Both the position numbers and the translations under genes were made by a program. Under the pieces are notes generated by a model that did no database searches, had not been told where the DNA came from, and worked only from the letters and a program-made list of their open reading frames with translations. Shown piece after piece: positions 8,860 to 17,320 of a stretch of 64,000 nucleotides of DNA. Each line of letters begins with the position of its first letter. Within the stretch, counting starts at the first letter, position 1. Origin of the DNA: Verrucomicrobia bacterium IMCC26134 (GTDB taxonomy: Bacteria; Verrucomicrobiota; Verrucomicrobiia; Opitutales; Opitutaceae); the NCBI GenBank assembly GCA_000972765.1, contig CP011265.1:3469001-3533000 (forward strand). The letters are read 5' to 3'.

Positions 8860-11679
8860 ATGCCCCCAATGAATCCCCGCACCCAGCCCAGCGCCCCACG
8901 CCAATTACGCTGGCTCGGCCTCTGGCTGCTCACCTGCGCCAGCCTGCCAACCGCGCCCGCGCAAACCGGTCCGGTGGGCACGCTGTTCACCGTGCCCACC
9001 ACCACGTTTTACAAACAGGTTTCCAGCGAAAGCGTCGTCACGCTGAACGATACATCGGAAACCATCACCGGTGTGCAGACACAAATAAACAGCCTGCGGA
9101 CCCAAAATCCCACGAAGGTCATCGTCATTAACCTGAAAGCGAACGGTCGCTACCTTGTAGACACCACCCCTCTGGTGCTCGGCACCAATATGTGCCTGAA
9201 CGGCGCCGGCGCCACCCTGGCCGCCACCTCCGCCTCGATCACCGCAACCTGCCTGATGAAAATCAGCGACGGATCATCGTATACCTCGGTTAGTTATCTA
9301 AAACTGGAAGGCAACAGCGCCAACGTCTACGGCATCGAGGCCAATGGCGTGAGCCGGGTGAATATCGATAAAGTTCGCACCCGCGCCACCGGTCTGGATG
9401 GCGTAAAACTGCAAGGCCTCGGATCCGATGTTTTTGATAATGAGTGCACCATCACCCGCTGCGATACGGCGGGCGCCACCAACGCGGCAGGAGTTCGTAT
9501 CCTGGATACAACCCAAGTTGTATACATGGATAACAAAAGCCACGACAATCTGGAAGGCATCGTCATCACCAACAGCTCCAGGGCGGTGATCGCGAATAAT
9601 ACCATCGCCAACAACAGCCTGAACGGCCTCTCCCTGCCCGATACCAGTTGGTGCTCGATCGTGAATAATCAATTCACCAGCAACCCCACCGCGGTCGCCA
9701 CCAACGCCTCCGCCTCCGCGACCACCGGCAGCCAGCGTAATATCATCGCGTCCAATAATTTCACCGCCACCACCACCGGCATACAATTACTCGGCATCGG
9801 AAACATTTTATACGACAACACCTTTGACAGCACCGTCACGACCCCGCTGGCCGCGTCCGGCGCCAGTAATAACCATGTCGTAGTGACCACCCAGAAACCG
9901 CTCAACGCCGGCAGTCAGGGCTACTTCTACCCCCCCACCATCGCCAATTTCCATAACTCCACCGTTGTCACCGGCAAAGCCCGGGTGGACCTCAGCACCG
10001 CCGCGACCAGACTGTCCGAGATTCAGGCGCTTTATGATGCGGCCCGCCTCGCCTCACCCGATGCCGTGATTGTATTGCGCCTGACCGCCCCCGTGATCAC
10101 CGGCGACGCACCCCTGGTTCCCCTGACCAACACCTGCATAGTCATCGACGGCACCATCAACCTCGAACCGGGTATCGCCGCCATCAGCACGGGGGATCTC
10201 CTCGCCATCACTTATAATATCTCCGTCTCGGGCGGAACCATTGATGGTAAAAATACCACCGGCCGCAATGGTTTCGCTTTCCTCAACTGCGCCCGGGTCC
10301 TCGTCGATCACGTGAGTTTACGAAACTTTGGTAGCAAAACCACCCGGGTGGATGGTTCCGATATCATTGCCTTCTCCAAAGGCGGAAATCCCTGCATCGT
10401 AGGTTATTGCACTCTGGATGGCGGCGCCGCCCGCGGGATCTGGTCCAAGGATGCCAGCGCGCGGTTCATCTTTAGCAACAACACCGTGTCCAATGTAAAC
10501 ATGGACGGCATCGATTTCGACGCCTTCAGCAAAGCGGGTCTAGCGAAGTTCAATGTCCTGACCGGAAATATAAGAACCGGAATTTTCGTGGAAGAGAGCG
10601 CCCAGAATACCCAGCTCATCGCGAACACCGCCAACACGAATGATATCGCGTTTAACGTCTATTCCTACGCCGCCGGCCCCACCGCCTATAATACGCTGGT
10701 CGCCAACAAAGCCAACGGCAACCAGCGGGGCATTCGCATGGGGGCGCGCACCGGCTACGCCACCGAACACAACTTTGCCTTCAATAACTCCATCCAGACC
10801 ACCTCGCCCAACGGCGCAATAGATTCGCAAAACGTCGGGACAGAAAACTATTTTTCACAAAACCACCTCGCGAGTAATACCACTCCGATTGCAGCGACCA
10901 ATTCGGCGGTTTTCTTTAATTCGCCCTGCGCAGCCGCGAATACCGCGCCGACCCTCTTGCCTATAGCCAATCAAAGTCTTCAAGAGGACGGCCCGGGGCT
11001 GGCGGTGAGCTTGACTTTAGATGACATGGAAACCGAGCCCAGTGTGCTCACCATGAGCTCCAACTCGAGTTCCACCGTGCTCTTTCCCAATGATAAACGG
11101 GTATTCAGCGTGACCGGTGGCAATCAAGTGCTTACCCTCACCCCGGCGCAAAATCAAAACGGTTCCGCTACCGTCACCGTATCCGCCAGCGACGGGCAAG
11201 CCTCCGCCAGCGCCTCGTTCAACGTGACCGTCACGCCGGACGTGCCTTTGACCAACTGGAAACAACTTTATTTTGGCTACTCCTTAAACGGTCTGGCCTC
11301 CGCCAATGACCTCGACGATCCGGATGGCGACGGCCTACCCAACCTCTTGGAATACGCCATGGGTGGCAACCCCGTGCAGGCGTCCACGTCTCCACTTTCT
11401 ACCCTTGGCACGAGCGGAGCCAGGCTGACCCTCGCGTTTACCCGTGATACCACCAAGACCGACGTCAACGTGATCGCCCAAGGTGCAGATGAAGCGGGAG
11501 GTCCCTGGTCCACGCTCGCGCAATCAACCTTGGGCTCTTCTTTTACGGCGATCGCGTCCGGCGCCACCGTCAATGAATCCGGCACCGGAACACTGCGCAC
11601 CGTGCAAGTCGGCGACAGCTACACCCTCCCGGACAACAATCACCCGAAACGTTTCTTAAGGGTGAAGGTGCAACATTAA
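8860..11679 (+). CDS. Secreted tandem right-handed beta-helix protein with C-terminal Verrucomicrobial module
   Basis: 939 residues, one base after the PhoD stop; a second ATG lies three codons in. Signal peptide to about residue 35 (TAPAQ). Two consecutive parallel beta-helices each open with the same entry motif: VQTQINSLRTQNPTKVIVI at about residue 72 and IQALYDAARLASPDAVIVL at about 388. NosD-like rungs rich in NN and DGI follow (NNTIANNSLNGL; NMDGIDFDAFS). A cadherin/Ig-like segment (about 700-800) follows, then an EF-hand-like DDPDGDGLPNLLEYA and a C-terminal domain ending RFLRVKVQH. Such helices occur in polysaccharide lyases, GH28-type hydrolases and epimerases. No catalytic set could be recognised. 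It is a paralogue of the gene at 17321-19393. It ends flush against the convergent gene at 11680. Confidence 0.82.
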   Translation: MPPMNPRTQPSAPRQLRWLGLWLLTCASLPTAPAQTGPVGTLFTVPTTTFYKQVSSESVVTLNDTSETITGVQTQINSLRTQNPTKVIVINLKANGRYLVDTTPLVLGTNMCLNGAGATLAATSASITATCLMKISDGSSYTSVSYLKLEGNSANVYGIEANGVSRVNIDKVRTRATGLDGVKLQGLGSDVFDNECTITRCDTAGATNAAGVRILDTTQVVYMDNKSHDNLEGIVITNSSRAVIANNTIANNSLNGLSLPDTSWCSIVNNQFTSNPTAVATNASASATTGSQRNIIASNNFTATTTGIQLLGIGNILYDNTFDSTVTTPLAASGASNNHVVVTTQKPLNAGSQGYFYPPTIANFHNSTVVTGKARVDLSTAATRLSEIQALYDAARLASPDAVIVLRLTAPVITGDAPLVPLTNTCIVIDGTINLEPGIAAISTGDLLAITYNISVSGGTIDGKNTTGRNGFAFLNCARVLVDHVSLRNFGSKTTRVDGSDIIAFSKGGNPCIVGYCTLDGGAARGIWSKDASARFIFSNNTVSNVNMDGIDFDAFSKAGLAKFNVLTGNIRTGIFVEESAQNTQLIANTANTNDIAFNVYSYAAGPTAYNTLVANKANGNQRGIRMGARTGYATEHNFAFNNSIQTTSPNGAIDSQNVGTENYFSQNHLASNTTPIAATNSAVFFNSPCAAANTAPTLLPIANQSLQEDGPGLAVSLTLDDMETEPSVLTMSSNSSSTVLFPNDKRVFSVTGGNQVLTLTPAQNQNGSATVTVSASDGQASASASFNVTVTPDVPLTNWKQLYFGYSLNGLASANDLDDPDGDGLPNLLEYAMGGNPVQASTSPLSTLGTSGARLTLAFTRDTTKTDVNVIAQGADEAGGPWSTLAQSTLGSSFTAIASGATVNESGTGTLRTVQVGDSYTLPDNNHPKRFLRVKVQH

Positions 11680-14088
11680 CTACTCGGTTGCGGGTATTAT
11701 AACCGCCTCATTAAGACGATCGCCGCCGTAAGGCTTTGTCACATTTTTGAAGTGGTTTTTACTGATTAATATATCGGTGGGACCACCGACCAGGAAATCC
11801 GCCCAACGTCCGCCGCGGCTGCTTACCTCCACGCCGATGTTGGCGTTGCTGACTTGGCCTTTTTCAAAAAGCACGTTCTGCACATTTCCGCCCACCATAA
11901 ACCGGCCGTTATTGGCGATATGATTGCGCCGGAACACTTGATCCAACGCCATGGGGCCATGATAATCGGGCGCGGTCACCGGCTGTCCCTTATCGGCTTG
12001 CAAGGTGCGATCATGATAAACGGGAGGATAGGTAATCGTGCCAATATTGGAACCGCGTGGAAATATAAAGGAGGCTCCCCACGTGATGCCTTGGATGATT
12101 TCGTTATCAAAAAACTGCGCCCGCAGGCCGGGGAGAAACTGCCCCTCGTAGGAAATGGTGATCTGCTGAATAGCGCCGCCACGCACCGATTTATTACGTG
12201 CGGCCACCACCTCGACGCCACCACACCAAAATAGAACGGTGTTACCGGCGTCGTGCGTTTCGTTATCCACTGCTATCACATGATCCAGCGCTTTGCAGAC
12301 CGTGATAAAAGAGGACGAGTCGAGCGGCACATCCCACGGACGATCGACCAGCAATGTCTTGCCGGCGCCGCCGACAAGAGAACGATACTGGCCAGCGCCC
12401 TTGCCATCCATCACCACGACGATGGCGCCCTTCCACTTGGTGGCGAAAGCAGGATCCTCCGTCTCCTTGGGCAGTTCCAAGCTCAAGCCCGAGCATTTGG
12501 AAATCGTTCCAGTGTAGATGCCTACGGGGGCGTGGAAATCAGAATTAAATCCGCCATCGCGATCGCCCCGGTAACTATCCTTCATCGTGTTTCTTCCAAT
12601 ATATATTTCCTTGGAGTATATACTGGGGATGCGCGTCTTGCCATTATTGGTGACCATATCATGGACGCTGTTGAGGCTGACGCCGCCGTCGCTGCAGTCG
12701 TTGTTCTCAAATATGATCTTTTCGGTGCGACGCCCGAATACGGTCCAATGACGCGGAACAGCGGAAAACTGGTTGCGGGCAATGTAGCCGGACGAACCGT
12801 TTAACATCAAAACCTGCAACGAGGAATAGATATCGCAGTCCGTGATTTGTATATTCGGGCCGCCGACATCGATCGCACCCGTGCGCCGTTTATCTTTCCA
12901 GCGACTCAGGAAAACCTCCTCGGCGTTGTCGTAGTGGCGGTCGGTTTTGTCGTTATTGATAAAACGATCCAGGCGCATGATGACCCGGCGTATGGTCACG
13001 TGGCCGGCATTGGGCGAATTTTGCGGCAATTCGGACTGGATGCCCGCGTGATGATTGATCGCATAAATCGCCAGATCCTCCACGGTGAAATGCCCTTCGC
13101 CGCGTAATAAATAAGGATGCGGAGGGGTATCCGGTCCCTTGATGGGTTCGTATTGTTGGGCGCCCCAATAGAGTTTTTTAAGCCGCTTTTCGCGGGGCAA
13201 CATATCATCGACGTAGGAAAGGATGGTCTGGTCCGCACCGGCTCCGCGCAAAGTCACGTTCAGCGGAATGGTCAGCCCGCGGGATAATACAAAAACGCCG
13301 CGCGGCAGAGTGACCACCCCGCCACCGGCCGCGCCCGCCGCATCGAGGGCTTTTTGGAACGCGTCGGCACTATCGACCTGCCCCTCGGCAAACATCGCGG
13401 TCGTGTATTGAAAATACTCGGGCTCCGCCGGAGTCGCGCCGTAGCGGGTGACATCGTAGCTCGCCTCCGGCACGACCGGACGAGCCCGGATAACGATTTT
13501 ACCTGCGGAAACCTGGGCGGCGGGAAGGGGAATGCCGTTGGCAAAAATCACCTCATACTCCCCCTCGGCAAGACTGGTGGGCAACGGAACGCGGAGCGCG
13601 AATTCATCAATGGATTCCGGCACGACTTCCGTTGTGCCGGACGCGCGCCGCAGACTGATTTTGGCGCCGGCGTTGAGCTCCAGATTGAGACCGAATAGTC
13701 GCAGCCAGCCACCCGGCGTGGCGGTTTCGGTTTCGTCGCCTTGCATCCACCACACCTTGGGGGCGTTCAGCAAATAGGTGTCGGAGCGCTCCGGTGTAGT
13801 CGTGATGCGAAAGGATACAATGCCATCCGCCAGGTCATCGGGCAGGCTGAATTTGAGTGTGGTGGGGGTTTGCTGCAGGACTGGCGCACCCGTCCATTCG
13901 CCTGAAACACCGTGCCGCGAAAGGCAGACCTCGACAATGGCCTTAGCGCCAAAATCATCCCCGCGCACGAGCACACTTTCGCCCGCACGAACCGGATCCG
14001 ACGCCCAAATCACGACCGGCATAGCGCCGAGAAAGGAGCAGTTTAAGGTGAACAGGCAGACAAGGACCAATCGGTGAATTATATGCAT
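11680..14088 (-). CDS. Secreted pectate-lyase-3-type beta-helix protein
   Basis: 802 residues from ATG 14088 (the frame is open eight codons further). Signal peptide ends about residue 23 (NCSFLGA). Two N-terminal Ig-like domains (WASDPVRAGESVLVRGDDFG; LNAPKVWWMQGDE) bind the helix domain, which starts near residue 215. The segment DAFQKALDAAGAAGGG, then VVTLPRGVFVLSRGLTIP and LRGAGADQTIL is the classic entry of the pectate lyase superfamily. Later rungs include NGSSGYIARNQFS, ENNDCSDGGVSLN and FRRNHIANNGRFMVGGN. Function: probable glycosidase, lyase or binding protein for a polymer; the substrate is unknown. Its stop codon abuts the stop of the convergent gene with no spacer, so any terminators must lie inside coding sequence. 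Confidence 0.82.
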   Translation of the reverse strand: MHIIHRLVLVCLFTLNCSFLGAMPVVIWASDPVRAGESVLVRGDDFGAKAIVEVCLSRHGVSGEWTGAPVLQQTPTTLKFSLPDDLADGIVSFRITTTPERSDTYLLNAPKVWWMQGDETETATPGGWLRLFGLNLELNAGAKISLRRASGTTEVVPESIDEFALRVPLPTSLAEGEYEVIFANGIPLPAAQVSAGKIVIRARPVVPEASYDVTRYGATPAEPEYFQYTTAMFAEGQVDSADAFQKALDAAGAAGGGVVTLPRGVFVLSRGLTIPLNVTLRGAGADQTILSYVDDMLPREKRLKKLYWGAQQYEPIKGPDTPPHPYLLRGEGHFTVEDLAIYAINHHAGIQSELPQNSPNAGHVTIRRVIMRLDRFINNDKTDRHYDNAEEVFLSRWKDKRRTGAIDVGGPNIQITDCDIYSSLQVLMLNGSSGYIARNQFSAVPRHWTVFGRRTEKIIFENNDCSDGGVSLNSVHDMVTNNGKTRIPSIYSKEIYIGRNTMKDSYRGDRDGGFNSDFHAPVGIYTGTISKCSGLSLELPKETEDPAFATKWKGAIVVVMDGKGAGQYRSLVGGAGKTLLVDRPWDVPLDSSSFITVCKALDHVIAVDNETHDAGNTVLFWCGGVEVVAARNKSVRGGAIQQITISYEGQFLPGLRAQFFDNEIIQGITWGASFIFPRGSNIGTITYPPVYHDRTLQADKGQPVTAPDYHGPMALDQVFRRNHIANNGRFMVGGNVQNVLFEKGQVSNANIGVEVSSRGGRWADFLVGGPTDILISKNHFKNVTKPYGGDRLNEAVIIPATE

Positions 14089-14238
14089 AGTATTATTTAA
14101 AGCCCATCCCATTGCCGAGCGCCGTCGTGAAGTTCCTTGCGAGGCCTTCTGCAGCGATCACCACACTCGGTTTAAAAACCCCGCGCAGTCAAAAAAAGCT
14201 CGCTCAACGTCTTACCACTTCGAGTCGATCACACCATG

Positions 14239-14268
14239 AAAAAGGCCCACCCCTGGATCGGTGAGCCC
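14239..14268 (-). terminator. Rho-independent terminator after pseudopilin gene
   Basis: On the minus strand an 8-bp stem (GGCTCACC pairing GGGTGGGCC, one G-U pair) is followed by a run of five T. It lies 50-80 bases beyond the stop of the pseudopilin gene and before the start of the beta-helix gene, so it probably separates two transcripts. Confidence 0.7.
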
Positions 14269-14319
14269 TCATTGGCGGCATCGTTTCCCCAGATGTAATT
14301 TCAGGGAAAATGAAACGCT

Positions 14320-15030
14320 TTAGTATTTATTGGATATCGATGTATTGTAATCCACTTGCTGGCGATCGATGGTGTTGACGTGAAAATCGGCGTAGAGGGC
14401 ATTCGCTTTGCCTCCATGGCGGGAGCCCATTTTGGTCAGATAATCTCCGGCGTTGTTATTCACCGCGAAAGGTCCGGGATCGCCGTTGGCCAGTGTCGGG
14501 TCGGCCGGGATGACCGCAGGGGGCTCGCTATCGGTGATGATAATCTTGGTCGAAGGACTCGGAATCTTCGTATAAGGCATAGTCTTGCCTGGATTGGAGA
14601 TCCGCTGGATCATAAACTGGGCATTGGACACGTAGGTCCGGAAGAAATTCTTATCGGACGGGCAATTGAAAATATGATTGGTCTCGGGATTATCATACGC
14701 CTTGCGGTCCAGATTGGCGGTGCTGCGCGTCAGCAACGGCAAAGGAGCTTTATACTGATCCCAGCCGGTGGAGGTATCGTCCGCCGAGAACGGCATCATA
14801 TTCTTGTTCTCATTTAAATAGAGGCCGATCGTCATGCCGATCTGCTTCAGATTCGAGACGCACTGGGCCTTTTTGGCGGACTCGCGCACCTTGCCCACGG
14901 TCGGGATAATGATCGCCGCAAGGATGCCGATAATGGCGATGACGGTCAGCAACTCGATCAAGGTAAAGCCCTTGATCGTCGCCGGGCGCCTAAGGCCGGT
15001 TTGCGGTAATTGCGGGAATGAAACTTTCAT
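14320..15030 (-). CDS. Type II secretion/type IV pilin-like pseudopilin
   Basis: 236 residues. The prepilin peptidase site is plain: TIKGFTLIELLTV, with cleavage expected between Gly and Phe at about residues 21-22 and Glu at +5. A hydrophobic helix ILAAIIIP follows, then KKAQCVSNLKQIG and NENKNMMPF, the usual pattern of the large Planctomycetes/Verrucomicrobia pseudopilin families. The C-terminal region ends MGSRHGGKANALYADFHVNTID, matching the H-x9-DG-type ending of those families. No pilus assembly genes are nearby, so it is an orphan. In related bacteria such orphans sit beside carbohydrate genes and may present surface enzymes or be exported through a shared type II system; that role is inference. 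Confidence 0.88.
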   Translation of the reverse strand: MKVSFPQLPQTGLRRPATIKGFTLIELLTVIAIIGILAAIIIPTVGKVRESAKKAQCVSNLKQIGMTIGLYLNENKNMMPFSADDTSTGWDQYKAPLPLLTRSTANLDRKAYDNPETNHIFNCPSDKNFFRTYVSNAQFMIQRISNPGKTMPYTKIPSPSTKIIITDSEPPAVIPADPTLANGDPGPFAVNNNAGDYLTKMGSRHGGKANALYADFHVNTIDRQQVDYNTSISNKY

Positions 15031-15140
15031 AATATTTTCTAAGTGAGCAACTACTGAAAACTTGGATTTACGATCTAAACTAATATCTATAATTTAGCGT
15101 AAGCGTCCAGAGGTCAAACCAGTCAGTGAGGTTTTGGATA

Positions 15141-16970
15141 TCACCGTGCCTTGCGGCGGCGATAGAGGGCAACGTAACCAAGCGCTGCCGCACTGAAACC
15201 AAGCGCGAGGGACGAGGGCTCCGGGATCGCGGTGATGGTGAGATCGCCGGTGGTGCTGCTGAAACTGAGGTTCCAAGTAGCCGCGGCGGCGTCAGTCATG
15301 CTGGCGGTCCAATCATTTCCAGCGAAAGCCAGGCCGGTCGGGCTGATTGGCGTCACGACATTCAATGCAGTGCCGCTGATGGAAACGGAGGAAAACGCGC
15401 CGCTCTGCCCGACACTGCCGAGTGAGAAAAGGTCATACACGCCTGCCGTAACCGTGTCGGAAATCGTGGAGCCAAAGACCAGACTGAGGGTGCCGCCGAA
15501 GGTGAGGCTCTTGGAACTGGAGCCGAGCATATCAATACCATCGTAGCTCGTGCCGCGAACAGTGCCGTTGATCTCCATGATTGTCGTTGTAGTGCTGTTG
15601 GACGACAAGATGAGATTATCGGAAAAGGACAAGACGCCGGGACTGTTGCCAGGGGAGAGGAAACCGCCGGCGCTGATCGTCGTGACGCCGCCAATGGTGC
15701 CATTGCCACCCAGAACGGCCGAGGCAGCAACCGTGACCGACCCCGTGCCCGTGCCAGAGCCGCTGGCATTGTTCACGAGGAGTTTGCCTGCATTGATGTT
15801 GGTGCCACCGGTATAGGTGTTGTTGCCCGATACGGTCCAAGTGCCCGATCCACCCTTAGACAAGGTGGTGGCACCCGTGGTAGAATCGATAATACCGCCG
15901 GCAAACTCGCCGGTGCCGGTCGTGCTTGAGCCGTTCAATCCAAAGGTGTGTGCACCGGTGCCAACACCAACCGAAAGGTTGCTCGTGAATTTCACCAGAC
16001 CGCTTCCGGCCTGATCAATTCTTACATTACCCAAGGCGTTAGGAATGCTGATCACCTTGTTCGTTGTCTCGCCAGCACCGACGTAACTGAGGACATTATT
16101 CGTTCCCGCGACAGAGCTACCCAATTTGATGGTGCCGTTAGAGCCCAAGCTGCTTGCCTCTCCGGCATTGCCGATTTTGACGGCTTCCAAGGTATAGGTT
16201 CTACCGTTGGTGTTGCCATCGAGGGTGACGCCGCCCGTGAAGGAATTGGTGGTATTGCCGAGTCGGAAAACGCCGTTGCCGCTGCCATTGCCACGGACAG
16301 CGATTACCGAGCCCGTGCCATCTGCGATCAGACCGTTAAGGGTGATGCCTTGTCCTGCGTTACCTCCGCTGGTCGCGAGGGTGAGGGTTTTGCTTCCCGT
16401 GCCGGTGATGGTGGTGTTTGAGGTAAACGTATAGGTGGCACCGGTGACCGTGATAGTCGCGCCGCCGGTGGTGCCGGACAGGTTGATAACTTTATTGCTC
16501 GTCTCGTTCGCGTTCGTGCCGTTTCCGGTGAGCCGGAGTGTGCCTGCGGTGGTCGTGCTACCGATGGAGATGGTGCTGTTTTGCCCCAGAGAACTGTTTC
16601 CGCCTGTATTACCTAGGGAAGAGGCGTAGATGCCTCCCGCTGAAATCTTCACAGCTCCAGTGAATGAGCTGCTGGTGCTCGTCAGGAGCAGGTTGTTCGC
16701 GCCGGTTTTGGTGAGGTTTCCGCCGGTGCCGGATAAGTTACCAGACATCGTGGTATCTGCCGTCGTGACATTGACCGTGAAATTAGTGTCGAGATTGTAG
16801 TTCGTCGAATTCGCAACGCCCGTAAGCGACAGGAGACCCGAGGTCGGCGTCAGCGTGGACACATTGGTCTGCGCCGACACACCGAGGGCGGCGAAAGCAG
16901 CGAGTAACGCGGCAGCAGGCGCGACCAAAGAGGTGCGAATCGAAGACGGCAAAGCAGAGGTATTTTTCAT
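15141..16970 (-). CDS. PEP-CTERM protein with autotransporter-associated beta-strand repeats
   Basis: 609 residues from ATG 16970, chosen because it directly precedes a signal peptide (LLAAFAALGVSAQT); the frame opens 30 bases earlier. The body is made of Gly/Ser/Thr/Asn-rich beta-strand repeats (GNLSGTGGNLTKTGANNLLLT, SFTGGVTLDGNTNG, GSGTWTVSGNNTYTGGT), ending in the GNGTIGG and LSPGNSPGVLSF type seen just before the C-terminal part of such proteins. The tail is a clear PEP-CTERM signal: IPEPSSLAL, a hydrophobic helix, then YRRRKAR. This predicts sorting by an exosortase and cell-envelope anchoring or release; no exosortase gene is in the window. Strong paralogy to the protein at 26415-29804. 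A palindromic operator candidate lies 254 bp upstream. Confidence 0.88.
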   Translation of the reverse strand: MKNTSALPSSIRTSLVAPAAALLAAFAALGVSAQTNVSTLTPTSGLLSLTGVANSTNYNLDTNFTVNVTTADTTMSGNLSGTGGNLTKTGANNLLLTSTSSSFTGAVKISAGGIYASSLGNTGGNSSLGQNSTISIGSTTTAGTLRLTGNGTNANETSNKVINLSGTTGGATITVTGATYTFTSNTTITGTGSKTLTLATSGGNAGQGITLNGLIADGTGSVIAVRGNGSGNGVFRLGNTTNSFTGGVTLDGNTNGRTYTLEAVKIGNAGEASSLGSNGTIKLGSSVAGTNNVLSYVGAGETTNKVISIPNALGNVRIDQAGSGLVKFTSNLSVGVGTGAHTFGLNGSSTTGTGEFAGGIIDSTTGATTLSKGGSGTWTVSGNNTYTGGTNINAGKLLVNNASGSGTGTGSVTVAASAVLGGNGTIGGVTTISAGGFLSPGNSPGVLSFSDNLILSSNSTTTTIMEINGTVRGTSYDGIDMLGSSSKSLTFGGTLSLVFGSTISDTVTAGVYDLFSLGSVGQSGAFSSVSISGTALNVVTPISPTGLAFAGNDWTASMTDAAAATWNLSFSSTTGDLTITAIPEPSSLALGFSAAALGYVALYRRRKAR

Positions 16971-17320
16971 AGGGGTGTAAGAGAAAGTTAGACAGACCAT
17001 TGGAGGGTTTTCTGCAATGTCAATAATCTAAATGATGCATTGCCTGAAATAAACTGAGCTTGCCTCAATTAACGGCCATCATCCTACCACGCGGACAGGC
17101 GGACTTTTATAACCGGAGTGGATTTCACTAAATTCATTTAAATTGTTGTTAAAGTGTGATTTAAAACAATATTAAGGCTGCGGGCGAGAATCGGAAATGA
17201 AGCCCGATTCCTTCCACCTCTTTTGTAATAGTTACATTGTATTTTTTCTTTCGCGCAAGTCAGAGAGGGCTCGTGCGCGAAAAAAGCGGTCGGGAAAGCA
17301 GGGCTCCCGTCACTCTGGAC
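16971..17320. other. 350-bp intergenic region upstream of the PEP-CTERM gene
   Basis: AT-rich non-coding stretch. It contains the 13-bp palindrome at 17224-17236 and several AT-rich direct repeats. A 7-bp inverted repeat with a 16-nt loop (TCGCGCA ... TGCGCGA, starting near 17251) lies close to the end of the neighbouring beta-helix gene but has no U-tract in the right orientation. No convincing small ORF was seen. Confidence 0.6.
17224..17236. promoter_or_regulatory. Candidate operator, perfect palindrome TGTAATAGTTACA
   Basis: TGTAA-TAG-TTACA is a perfect 5-bp-arm inverted repeat. The same 13 bases, within a shared 16-base string, occur at 30265-30277 in another intergenic region of this locus. 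It lies upstream of the PEP-CTERM gene. The local LacI-family repressor is the obvious candidate ligand, but that link is inference. Confidence 0.55.

Noticed and set aside
11677-11682. Back-to-back stop codons of convergent genes with no spacer, considered as a sign of a fusion or assembly error
   Set aside because: Both proteins end with sensible domains, and similar tight convergent ends occur elsewhere in the window.
14302-14318. TGAAACGCTTTA, similar to a LacI-type operator with a central CG
   Set aside because: Only partly symmetric, and it lies next to the pseudopilin stop; weaker than the TGTAATAGTTACA sites.
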